Shown here: one piece after another, positions 8,836-16,688 of the stretch
How the letters are laid out: each line of letters opens with the position of its first letter
Numbering within the stretch: position 1 is the stretch's first letter
NCBI GenBank assembly: GCA_963815375.1
Contig: CAWFGX010000012.1
Coordinates: 124,001-188,000, forward strand
DNA: 64,000 nt
Direction of reading: 5' to 3'
Source of the DNA: JASHPR01 sp963815375
Lineage (GTDB): Bacteria > Actinomycetota > Actinomycetes > Streptosporangiales > Streptosporangiaceae
The notes under the pieces: model-generated
What the model saw: the letters and a program-made list of their open reading frames with translations, nothing else
Databases searched by the model: none
What the model was told of the DNA's origin: nothing
Program-made: the position numbers and the translations under genes

Positions 8836-9561
8836 TTAGCTGCCGAAGCTCACGTTCTGGCCGGTGACGGTCGCTACCACTCCCGTCGGGTTGACAGTGA
8901 TGCTGGCCAGACGCAAAGCCAGCGGGAAGGCAGGCAGCGTGAGCTTGATCGTGGGGAGCGCGCCCAGAACCGACGACAGCACACCGCCGCTGGACACTGG
9001 CTGGATGGTGATCACCCGGGGGGCACTCACGTTGACGCGCCAGACGGCGTCCGCGCCGACCCCTGCTACACCCACGCTGGCCTTGACCTCGTCGGGACCG
9101 GCGGCCGACAGCGTAAGCGCGCCGCTGATCAAGCTCTGCAGAGCAGAGCCACCCTGCGAGGTCATCGCGCTGGCCAGGGCCGCGAAGGTGATGTCCGCGC
9201 TCCCGTTGGCCTGGCCAATGGTGCCGCTGCTCAGAGAGTGATTGACGGTCACCTGGTTCAGGGTGGCGTTGATGCTCTGAATCTGCAGCGGGCCCTCGGT
9301 GATGCTGCCTGAGCTCATCTGGATCTCGCGGAAGTCCCTGGCGGCGAGCTGGGTCAGGAACGGGAACCCGTCGATGGTCACGCTCGGCCGCGCCGGGAAG
9401 CCCTGCTGCTGGATGTGCGATGCCACCTCGTTCTCGGCAAAGGCCCGAGCGGCGAAGTCTGCCGCGACCAGGAGGCCGGCCAGCACGATCAGCACGCCCA
9501 CGAGCACGCCGAGCCGGCGCCCGCGGCGGCGCGGGCGTCCGTATCCCTGGTACATGGTCAC
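8836..9561 (-). CDS. DUF2993 (LmeA-like) membrane-anchored protein
   Basis: 241 aa from a GTG 7 bp after GGAGAG; an ATG two codons later is possible. An Arg-rich cytosolic start is followed by one membrane anchor (LGVLVGVLIVLAGLLVAADF) and a beta-rich exported domain. IDGFPFLTQLAARDFREI and SITEGPLQIQSI are typical of the DUF2993/LmeA family, whose mycobacterial member is a periplasmic phospholipid-binding protein needed for mannan elongation. The role here is probably lipid or envelope-related. It stands alone on this strand. Confidence 0.82.
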   Translation of the reverse strand: MTMYQGYGRPRRRGRRLGVLVGVLIVLAGLLVAADFAARAFAENEVASHIQQQGFPARPSVTIDGFPFLTQLAARDFREIQMSSGSITEGPLQIQSINATLNQVTVNHSLSSGTIGQANGSADITFAALASAMTSQGGSALQSLISGALTLSAAGPDEVKASVGVAGVGADAVWRVNVSAPRVITIQPVSSGGVLSSVLGALPTIKLTLPAFPLALRLASITVNPTGVVATVTGQNVSFGS

Positions 9562-9859
9562 GACGGGTCTCTCCTCACGTCGATGGCCCGTGGCAGACAC
9601 TCGCGCCTCCGATCACCCCTGAAGGTATCCCAGACCCGGCACTGCCCCGCGGCGGCAGCCGGAAACCCGTTTGCTGCTTAGACACCGGGCTCGCGGTTAG
9701 CGCAACGCCCGCCCGAGGCTAGCCACGCAATTCCGTCGCCCGGTTCTGCGGCAAGCACCGGCAGACGGTCGTTACAGTTATGCCACGAATCCGACAAATA
9801 CCTTACGCATCATGTGGGACGCTTGGACTTCCGCCCTATGGCTGTGATCGGAAGGAACG
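9562..9859. other. Intergenic region, nothing recognised
   Basis: About 300 bp between the divergent DUF2993 gene and the small secreted ORF. No convincing gene, RNA or repeat was seen; promoters for both directions must lie here. Confidence 0.4.
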
Positions 9860-10111
9860 ATGCTGACGAATACCCGCCGCGCAGGAGCGCTCGTTGTTTC
9901 CTGCGCTCTCCTGTTGGCGCTCGCTGCGGCCGACCTAGCCGGGTCCTCGCCATCGCACGCTGGCACGGCGGTCTCCGCGCTGCCGACCTCTGTCACAGTC
10001 CCGCCGGGGTCGCGCGGGCCGGGGCGCGCGAGCACATCCCGCTTGCACCCGGTGGATGAGCCGAGGCATAACCCGTTGACGGACCACGGCGGCAGGAACG
10101 TGCCCCGCTGA
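9860..10111 (+). CDS. Small putative secreted protein
   Basis: 83 aa. GGAAGGA precedes the ATG by 3 to 4 bp. The N-terminus looks like a Sec signal (positive TNTRR, hydrophobic AGALVVSCALLLALAA, a small-residue cleavage region near AGSSPSHAG). The remaining 45 residues are Pro/Gly/Arg-rich without recognisable domain. It could be a chance ORF in GC-rich DNA; the combined ribosome site and signal peptide are the only support. Confidence 0.4.
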   Translation: MLTNTRRAGALVVSCALLLALAAADLAGSSPSHAGTAVSALPTSVTVPPGSRGPGRASTSRLHPVDEPRHNPLTDHGGRNVPR

Positions 10112-10220
10112 GATGTCCAGCGCGGTTTGCACGGTATTGACTTAGCCGACGCGGACCAGGCGTCATAATCACCGACGACAAGGGGCTTAGCCGAGACCGG
10201 AGCCCGCAGCAGGCCGCGTC

Positions 10221-11174
10221 ATGATGGGAAGCGCCATGAACGGCAACGACTGGCTTGCCCGGCGGATGGAGGCTCGCCGCAAGGGGCGGTTCATCGGATG
10301 GATAATCGTCGCGGCACTGGCGTTTGTGGTGGTCATGGGAGCGGCTGTCAATGCGCTGCTCGCCGGGATCGGCGTCATCCACGACAGCAGTGAGCCCGTC
10401 GGCGCGAAGACGATCCTGATCGCTGTGGCGTTCTTCGCCATATCGGTCCTGTGCGCGGGGGTGGCTGTTCATTTTGAGCACCGCCTGCGCGGCGCTCCGC
10501 CGGGAAGGATCTCCTCGGGGCTGAGCGCGGCGCAGGCAAGCCTGCCCGCCGGGCGGCGGCTAGGCCGGCGCCGCAGGTACAGCCCGACATCGTTGCTGAT
10601 CACCGGGGTAGTGACGCTCGGGCTCGGCATCGCCTTCGCCGTCGTCGCTTTCGGAGCGCACTCAGCGGCGAGCAAATCCAGCTACACCCAGAGCAACGGG
10701 GTGCAGGATGTGGCGACGGTCGACAGCGTGTCGAACTACCAGTCCACTGGCAGGTCGTCCACCAGCTACTGGGCAACGGTCGCCGCCACACTGCGGACGC
10801 CCGTCGATGGGCACCGGGCGACTGTGGTCAACATCCCGAACAACGTGAACTACCAGGCTGGCCAGGTGATCTCCGTCGTCGTCGACCCAGCAGATCCCGG
10901 CTACTCCGAGATGCCGGGCTCGCCTGACGCCACCGACAGCACTACGGCCGGCGCAGCCATCGGCGCGGTGGTGTTCGTTATCGCCGGGATCGGCACCATC
11001 GTCAGCTCGTTCCGTATGCGTGCCCGGCTGCGGGCACACCGCATGCAGGCGGCGTCCGCCATGCCAGCCGCGTTCGGCGATGCGCCACCGGTTTCTGGGC
11101 CAGAACCGGGGCAGGATGGCACGGAGCCAGAGACCGCGACTGAGCCGGACCACCGTGGAGGCCGCCACGCCTGA
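10221..11174 (+). CDS. DUF3592-type membrane protein
   Basis: 317 aa (312 if the ATG at 10236 is used). Two hydrophobic segments near the N-terminus (GWIIVAALAFVVVMGAAVNA; ILIAVAFFAISVLCAGVAVH), another (LITGVVTLGLGIAFAVVAFG), an extracytoplasmic beta-type domain with YWATVAATLRTP, VNYQAGQVISVVVDPADPGY, and a last helix (GAAIGAVVFVIAGIGTIVSS). The ..G..v.v.yDP..P....p pattern is that of DUF3592. Function unknown. It lies 16 bp upstream of the PP2C-like gene and is probably co-transcribed with it. Confidence 0.75.
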   Translation: MMGSAMNGNDWLARRMEARRKGRFIGWIIVAALAFVVVMGAAVNALLAGIGVIHDSSEPVGAKTILIAVAFFAISVLCAGVAVHFEHRLRGAPPGRISSGLSAAQASLPAGRRLGRRRRYSPTSLLITGVVTLGLGIAFAVVAFGAHSAASKSSYTQSNGVQDVATVDSVSNYQSTGRSSTSYWATVAATLRTPVDGHRATVVNIPNNVNYQAGQVISVVVDPADPGYSEMPGSPDATDSTTAGAAIGAVVFVIAGIGTIVSSFRMRARLRAHRMQAASAMPAAFGDAPPVSGPEPGQDGTEPETATEPDHRGGRHA

Positions 11175-11190
11175 CAGCATGTGGTGACGG

Positions 11191-11955
11191 ATGGCCGTGT
11201 GGAAGGTCATTGGCGCTTCGGTTACCGGGAGGTCGCATGAGGCAGCCGGAAAGGGCTGCGAGGACGCCTCGGGCTGGCGGACTGAGCCCGCGCTGACCTG
11301 CCTGGCCGTGGCCGATGGGGCAGGCTCCCGGCCCATGTCTGGCCGCGGCGCGGCGCTGGCGGTCGGACGAGGCCTGGCGGTAGCGCGGGCGGTGGCGCTG
11401 CACCCGGCCAGCCGCAGTGGCCGGACGAGTTTCGGCGACCCAGCGGCGTCGCTGCGGCTGGTCTTCGCGGACGTGCGGGAGCAGATCGCCGCCATGGCCG
11501 CGGCGGACGGGAACGACGCCGACGACTACGCAACCACTCTGGCAGTGGCGATCCTGGCCGGCGACGTGGTCTCTATCGGCCAGATCGGCGATACGATCGC
11601 CGTAGTCGGCAGGGCGGGCGGGTACCAGACGGTCGCGCCTGCTCCCCGCGGCGAGTATGCGAACGAGACGAGGTACATCACTGGCCCCGGTGCCCTCGAC
11701 GGGCTGCGGGTCGGCATCCTGCCCGCGGCCGAGGTCGACGCGGTGTTCCTGTCGACCCACGGCCTCCGGTCCAAGATCCTCGGCGACCTGGCTGCCGCGA
11801 CCCCGTTCATGCCCTTCTTCGAGGACCTGGCTGGCTACGCTCGCTCGCCCACCGCCACCGTAGAGGCCGTGCAGCGGTTCCTTGCCGGGCTTGACGATCA
11901 GAGCGGCGACGACAAGACCCTCGTCGCCGCGGTATGGCCGCGCGTCCATAACTAA
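11191..11955 (+). CDS. PP2C-family protein phosphatase-like protein
   Basis: 254 aa. PP2C signatures are ADGAGSRPMSGRGA (metal-binding Asp and Gly), DDYATTLAVAIL, IGQIGDT and the C-terminal SGDDKTLVA, which ends the family's metal site. The N-terminus (ASVTGRSHEAAGKGCEDASGW) is the usual R-H..N/G..Q/E-D opening, with Glu-Asp replacing the common Gln-Asp. It probably dephosphorylates Ser/Thr proteins in the cytosol. Similar stand-alone PP2C proteins occur next to von Willebrand/kinase triads, but none is seen here. Confidence 0.8.
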   Translation: MAVWKVIGASVTGRSHEAAGKGCEDASGWRTEPALTCLAVADGAGSRPMSGRGAALAVGRGLAVARAVALHPASRSGRTSFGDPAASLRLVFADVREQIAAMAAADGNDADDYATTLAVAILAGDVVSIGQIGDTIAVVGRAGGYQTVAPAPRGEYANETRYITGPGALDGLRVGILPAAEVDAVFLSTHGLRSKILGDLAAATPFMPFFEDLAGYARSPTATVEAVQRFLAGLDDQSGDDKTLVAAVWPRVHN

Positions 11956-11991
11956 AATGGCTCGTCCGATCCGAAAACCACGGGACCGATT

Positions 11992-12198
11992 ATGAAGAGC
12001 AGTTTGCTTATCGGTGTTGGCGCGATCGTCACTATCGCCGGGGTCATCTTCGCCTTGCAGGGCGTCGGCGTCATTGGCGGCAGCTTCATGTCCGGCACGT
12101 CGGTGTGGGCCATCCTGGGGCCGATCATCGCCCTGGTGGGGGTCGCCATGGCCGGTTTCGGCCTCTGGCACTTGCGCTCAGCCCGCAGCCACACCTGA
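11992..12198 (+). CDS. Small two-helix membrane protein
   Basis: 68 aa with two hydrophobic helices (SLLIGVGAIVTIAGVIFALQG and WAILGPIIALVGVAMAGFG) joined by a short Gly/Ser loop containing VIGGSFMSGTSVW. Little can be said about function. It is 36 bp after the PP2C-like gene and may belong to the same transcript. Confidence 0.65.
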   Translation: MKSSLLIGVGAIVTIAGVIFALQGVGVIGGSFMSGTSVWAILGPIIALVGVAMAGFGLWHLRSARSHT

Positions 12199-12245
12199 CC
12201 GCCCGCACTTCCTGCCATCGAGCAATGCCGATCCAGCGGATGGAG

Positions 12246-12428
12246 CAGGTGGGGCATCGTCGTGGACGATCTGGCCGCGGCCGCGGCGGCGAGGTCCACG
12301 GCCCGCAGCCGGTGGCCCTCGGGCAGCAGCTCGTCGGGGAGATAGAGCGCCACGAGGACCAGCTACCGCCTCTGCGACGTCCGCGGTCCGGAGGGATCAT
12401 CGTCGAGCTGGCGGAGCAGATCGGCTGA
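12246..12428 (+). pseudogene. Remnant of a VOC/glyoxalase-family gene
   Basis: Only pieces of a VOC protein can be read, in different frames: WGIVVDDLAAAAAA near 12252-12293, LVGEIERHED near 12330-12360, YRLCDVRGPEG near 12364-12396, and IIVELAEQIG followed by a stop at 12426-12428. In intact VOC proteins of this group these blocks follow one another near the C-terminus. The first half is absent and at least two frame changes separate the blocks, so it is non-functional. Confidence 0.6.
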
Positions 12429-12497
12429 CGCCCAGTGAACACGTTTCACACCACACGATGTGAATCGAACCGCGTGAGCGGAGGAGTCGATGCGGGG

Positions 12498-12938
12498 ATG
12501 ACGGCAGGGCGACCGATGCCCACGCAGGACGACGTGCTCGGGTACTTCAGCACGCTGTCGAACTGGGGACGGTGGGGCGACGCAGACGAACTGCGGACCG
12601 GCTATGGCCGCGTCTGGCACGAGGCCGGTGAGGCCAGCGGTTTCACGCAGGCCGGCTGGCACGCGTCCTGCCTGCCGTGGCTACATGAACGCGACGTCGC
12701 GCTGATCGGCGCTGACACCTCCCAGGACGTTCAGCCGTCGGGGTACGAAGACGTGTTGATGCCGGTTCACGCCGTTAGTCTCGTCGCGATGGGTCTGTGG
12801 CTGCTCGACAACTGCGACCTGGAGGTGTGCGCGACAACGGCTGCCGAGCTCGGCCAGTGGGACTTCCACCTCGCAGTCGCGCCGGTCCGCTTCGCCGGTA
12901 CGTCCGGCAGCCCGGTCAACCCGATCGCCACGTTCTGA
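12498..12938 (+). pseudogene. Cyclase-family (kynurenine formamidase-like) gene with its catalytic middle deleted
   Basis: The reading frame is open for 146 codons but only the ends of the family remain. The N-terminus DDVLGYFSTLSNWGRWGDA is joined at DEL/RTGYGRVW directly to the C-terminal third (GWHASCLPWLHERDVALIGAD, MPVHAVSLVAMGLWLLDNCD, GTSGSPVNPIATF). Family members are about 300 aa, and the missing centre carries the metal-binding HxDxxxH-type motif. GGAGGAG lies 11 bp upstream of the chosen ATG. It may still be transcribed, but hydrolase activity is not expected. Confidence 0.75.
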
Positions 12939-13576
12939 CAGCGGTTCACGAGGGGGTGCGATGCCATGAACGGCCCGGCACGCACCTGGAACGCGGTCGT
13001 GGGTGGAAACCGAGGCGCGGCCCGGCAAGCTGGACCGCTCCCCGAAGGACAACACGCGCGTGCCAGTACACCTCGAACCCGGCAGTCGGCAATCGGCGGC
13101 TTCGGCCGGTCCAGGATCGCCTGGCTTTCTATGCGGGCCGCCACCATCTCCTCGATCTCCTCGTCGGTGTTCCCGGCCCGGGTGCGCAGCACCGCGCGCG
13201 CATAGGCCTGCGTCTGCAGCACCCCCGGAACAAGCAGGGGCTCGTACCAGCGCATCGCTGTGGCTTCGGCCTCCATCCGCTGCCAGTCACGGAACCATTC
13301 CGGATGCAGCACCGAACTCAGGCGCAGCCCCTCGCCTAAGTCCTCGGCCAGCGCGGCTAACCGGTCGCCGGTCTTCAGTACCGCGTCCATCTGCTCCGGC
13401 GCGCCAGCCGCGGGCGCCCGCCGTCCGGTCTCGATGGCCGCGACCGTCGAATAGGAGTAGCTGATCAGCTCAGCTAACTGCTCCTGAGTCAGCCCCGCCC
13501 GCTCACGGATCCGCCTGAGCTGGGCGCCGAACACCCTGCGCGGCGACGGCACATAACCGTTATTGCGGAAGGTCAT
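12767..13576 (-). pseudogene. Truncated XRE-DUF5753 regulator with possible DUF397 remnant
   Basis: The start follows GGAGGAG by 6 bp. Residues to about position 161 of this reading are normal: an HTH (FGAQLRRIRERAGLTQEQLA ... YSYSTVAAIETGRR) and the first part of DUF5753 (EPLLVPGVLQTQAYARAVL, MVAARIESQAILDRP). After about base 13094 the homology stops and the frame runs on, antisense to the cyclase remnant. In a neighbouring frame at about 13000-13085, FEVYWHARVVLRGAVQLAG and PRLGFHP resemble DUF397, the usual partner of these regulators. So the DUF5753 C-half appears deleted and the partner gene decayed. Confidence 0.65.
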
Positions 13577-13695
13577 GTCGTACTCCTCCACTACACCGCT
13601 GAAAGTTCAGCGGCTGCCCGGACCGGACACCTCGTGCGTTCTCATCCCAGAAACTATCTCCGCGCCCGGGCGGCGCGACGCATTGCTCACGTAGC

Positions 13696-14193
13696 TCAGG
13701 CCGGATTCTTGGCGTGGCCACCGGCGATCTTGCGCATAGCTGCGATGATCTCGGCTTGGCGCGCCGGGTTTGTTTCCTCATCTAGGTCAACAAACAGCAG
13801 GTGAAGAGCTCTTTCGGTCTCCGTGTGCTCGCTCCACGGGTGTACGGCTCTATGGAAGGCCATGAAGAACTCCTCCATCGGCATAATGCCGGTGGCGAAT
13901 GCCTGCAGGATGAGACTGAAGTACTCGGAGTCGCTGGCCGGGGCGTCGGGGACTGGCGCGTGCTGTTCGGCCAGCATTTCGCGGATCTGCGGTTCTGAGT
14001 CACGCAGCGGGGTTCCGTAGCTCAGCGCGGCTACGTCGACGGTTGCGGGAGTATCAAGGCCTCGCACGATAAGTTCGCATGCGAGCCTGATAGCCAGATC
14101 AGGATCAGGATCGAAGGGTCCCAGAACGAACCTGAAGGCCAGAGCATCCAGCTGGGCCCGGATGCTGGCGCCGGCTTCCTGATCCACGAGCAC
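13696..14193 (-). CDS. Hypothetical acidic helical protein
   Basis: 165 aa from a GTG with only a weak ribosome site; the true start may differ. The protein is acidic, without signal or membrane segment, and predicted mostly helical (LDALAFRFVLGPFDPDPDLA, EYFSLILQAFATGIMPMEEF, ETNPARQAEIIAAMRKIAGG). I do not recognise a family. It looks intact, unlike the remnants beside it, and is followed after about 120 bp by the XRE remnant on the same strand. Confidence 0.5.
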   Translation of the reverse strand: MLVDQEAGASIRAQLDALAFRFVLGPFDPDPDLAIRLACELIVRGLDTPATVDVAALSYGTPLRDSEPQIREMLAEQHAPVPDAPASDSEYFSLILQAFATGIMPMEEFFMAFHRAVHPWSEHTETERALHLLFVDLDEETNPARQAEIIAAMRKIAGGHAKNPA

Positions 14194-14238
14194 ATTCTTG
14201 CCGCGTCTCGTGCCGGCGGCTATCGAGTATCCGTCCGG

Positions 14239-15219
14239 CTAGCGGGCACCGCGGAGGGGGAGGCCGGCGGCGCGGTAGACGGCGTCGATCTGGTGCATGT
14301 TGGCGACGGCGTCTTCAGCGGTTGTGATCACGGGCTCGCCGCGCAGGACCGCCGCCGCGAATGCGCGGAGCTGATAGGTGTAGGTGGCCTCGCCCCGCAC
14401 GCGCTCCCGGCGGACGCCGGCGGTGGTACGCACCGTGAGCAGGTTGAAGATGTGCGGGGCAAGGTAGTTGAAGGCCCGCATCTCGCCGCGCTCGCCCACC
14501 GCCCTGGCGGAGATCCGCAGCACGTCACCGGACCACAGGAACGTTTTGATCCGGCCAGTGGCACCGCCGGGAAAGCGGAAGTGTGCCTCCATGGCCCGGT
14601 CGACGTCCGGGCTGTGCAGCTTTGCCTGCGCCGAGACGACGAACGGCTCGGCCTCCCCGAGCATCCGCATGCAGTTGACCGCGTAGCAGCCCGCGTCCAT
14701 CGTGGCCCCGCCGGCCAGCTCGTACTGAAACCGGATGTCGCTGAACCGGGGCAGCGGGAAGCCGAGGGACGCCTCGACGTGCCGCAGCGCCCCGAGTTCG
14801 GCGACCGCGTCCTGCATCCGGCGAGCCAGCGGGTGGTAGCGGTAGTGGAACGCCTCCATCACCACCACCCCAGCCGTCCTGGCAGCTGCCGCTACCTCGG
14901 CGGCCTCCGCCTCGTTGGAGGCGAACGGCTTCTCGCACAGTACGTGCTTGCCCGCGGCGATCGCGCGCAGCGTCCACGGCGCGTGCAGCGAGTTCGGAAG
15001 CGGGTTGTAAACCGCGTCGATGTCTGGATCGGCGATCAGGTCGTCGTAGGAGTCGTATGTCACCGGGATGCTGTGCTTGCTGGCGAACTGGCGCGCCCGG
15101 GCCGGGTCCCTGGCCGCTACCGCCGTGACCGTTACCTCGGGCACCCGCCGGGCCGGCCGGATGAGGGCGGACGGGGTGATCCGCGCCGCGCCTAGCGTCC
15201 CGATGCGCAGACGGTCCAC
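14239..15219 (-). CDS. Gfo/Idh/MocA family NAD(P)-dependent oxidoreductase
   Basis: 326 aa from a GTG just after GGGAGGGACC. The N-terminal Rossmann domain starts RIGTLGAARI. The family hallmark GKHVLCEKPF (EKP lysine) is near residue 95, followed by VVMEAFHYRYHPLARRM and GGATMDAGCYAVNCMRML, which carry the catalytic Asp/His region (DAGCY). Such enzymes oxidise or reduce a sugar, inositol or pseudo-sugar hydroxyl. It follows the membrane-protein gene by 53 bp on the same strand, so it may end the copper-oxidase transcript. Substrate unknown. Confidence 0.85.
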   Translation of the reverse strand: MDRLRIGTLGAARITPSALIRPARRVPEVTVTAVAARDPARARQFASKHSIPVTYDSYDDLIADPDIDAVYNPLPNSLHAPWTLRAIAAGKHVLCEKPFASNEAEAAEVAAAARTAGVVVMEAFHYRYHPLARRMQDAVAELGALRHVEASLGFPLPRFSDIRFQYELAGGATMDAGCYAVNCMRMLGEAEPFVVSAQAKLHSPDVDRAMEAHFRFPGGATGRIKTFLWSGDVLRISARAVGERGEMRAFNYLAPHIFNLLTVRTTAGVRRERVRGEATYTYQLRAFAAAVLRGEPVITTAEDAVANMHQIDAVYRAAGLPLRGAR

Positions 15220-15272
15220 GGTCCCTCCCGATCCCGCGGTCGGCAGCGCCGCGACGGACTGTTGCGGCGAGC

Positions 15273-16290
15273 CTAGCGCTGAGTGAGCTCCGGGACGCGG
15301 CGGGGCCAGAAGCAGGCGGCGAGCAGGATGAGGAGCGGCCCGGTGTTGGGGTCGGTGCCCTGCCCGGTGAAGATCCCGCCAAGGCCCTCGGCCAGCCAGA
15401 ACAGCAGCCCGAGGACTGCCGCTACGATCAGCGCCGGCTGTATCGTCCGCCGGGCGAAGACCCCGGTGGCGACCAGAGCGCACGCAGCTGCCAGCACGAC
15501 GGAGATCTCCGCGTCGCGCTGGCCGAGCCAGGGTGGACATGCCGTTCATGACCCACACGAGCCAGCCCGGCTGGCCGTCGGTGAACGCGAACAGGCCTGC
15601 GATCGCGCCGGGCGCCCGGTTGGCCGGGAGCAGCAGGAAGTAGCTGAAGCTTCCCCACAGCAGCAGCCATCCGACCTTGGCGGCCCTGGCCCCGAGCGGC
15701 CCGGACGTGGCCGGTGATTCCGCCGCTGGGCCCGGTGCCCTGGCCGAGGGCCACAGCAGAATGGCGATGAACGCATACAGCACCACACCGCCCGGGAAAC
15801 CCGCCAGTGGTGAGGCGCCGGTCAGAATGCCGCCGAGACTCTCACCGAACCACCAGACCGACAGCGCCCAGACAACCGAGGCAGCCAGGCCGAGCCGGAC
15901 CGTGCGGCGGTACAGGATTCCGGCCGCGATCAGCAGCTGGATGATGGCGAAGATCGCGTTGTAGGCAGCGATGTGGTGCAGCATCAGCCGGCTAGCCCAC
16001 GTGGCCGGGCCGGCGATAACGGCGGGGTTGCCAGCGGCAGCGGGCTGGATCACCTGCGTGACAAAAGACGGGCCGAACATGAACGGCTGGAACTGCAGCA
16101 CGGCGTCGAGAAGCCACACCAGCCCGAGGCAGACCTGCAGCCCTCGCCGGCCAGGAACGGCGCCCTCCCGCAGAAGCCGGAACGCAGATGCCCGGAAAGC
16201 CCGGCATACCCGCAAGGCCACGTGGTCCTGGAATCGGCGCAGCGGCGCCCGGCGCGACTGGAACCCGGGCAGCGCCGGGGAGGTTGTCAT
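15273..16290 (-). pseudogene. DoxX-like multi-pass membrane protein, one frameshift
   Basis: Starts with an ATG overlapping the lipoprotein stop (ATGA). About 250 codons encode helices such as GLQVCLGLVWLLDAVLQFQ, FMFGPSFVTQVI, LMLHHIAAYNAIFAIIQLLI and WWFGESLGGILTGASPLAGF. After MNGMSTLA (about 15530) the frame breaks; the rest continues in another frame as LGQRDAEISVV, LAAACALVATGVFARRTIQP and FWLAEGLGGIFTGQGTDPNT, and ends properly at 15273. The protein is therefore an internal duplication (two ...GLGGI.TG halves) of about 340 aa, interrupted by one indel. Sequence error and real mutation are both possible. Confidence 0.7.
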
Positions 16291-16688
16291 GACTGGCTCT
16301 GGCTGGTGATGTGGGTAATCCGGCAGCGCTGGATCGGTCCGGTGGTCAGCACCTTGCGGCCAAGCAGGCCGGACGCATGCGAGGCGACCGCTCCGCTGAT
16401 CGTGACCACCGTGGACGATGCCGCGGTGTTCCCGTCGCGGCTGCCGGTCAGGGCCACATCGACGGCGTAGATGGAGGCGTGGCCGGTGGAGTTGCTGACC
16501 TCGACCCGGACCGATTCCTCGTTGTGGTACTGCCCGGTGCCGTGCAGCGCGTAGTTGGTGCAGCTCAGGCCTTGACTGGCCGAGGCCGGGCCGGAGCTGC
16601 CGCAGGCGCTTAGCAGGCTGGCCGCCGCGACCGCGACCAGGACGCTCGCCAGGCTGTAGCCGCGCAATGCCACGTTCGGATCCTTCAT
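16287..16688 (-). CDS. Small lipoprotein coupled to the copper radical oxidase gene
   Basis: 133 aa with a lipoprotein signal: VLVAVAAASLLSAC (lipobox LSAC, cysteine near residue 29). The mature part has two further cysteines (LSCTNYALHG, QRCRITH) and a beta-rich pattern (ESVRVEVSNSTGHASIYAVD). The ATG overlaps the oxidase stop and its own stop overlaps the membrane-protein start (both ATGA), so the three products are probably made together at the membrane. The family is not recognised; a metal-delivery or anchoring role is only a guess from the neighbours. Confidence 0.75.
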   Translation of the reverse strand: MKDPNVALRGYSLASVLVAVAAASLLSACGSSGPASASQGLSCTNYALHGTGQYHNEESVRVEVSNSTGHASIYAVDVALTGSRDGNTAASSTVVTISGAVASHASGLLGRKVLTTGPIQRCRITHITSQSQS

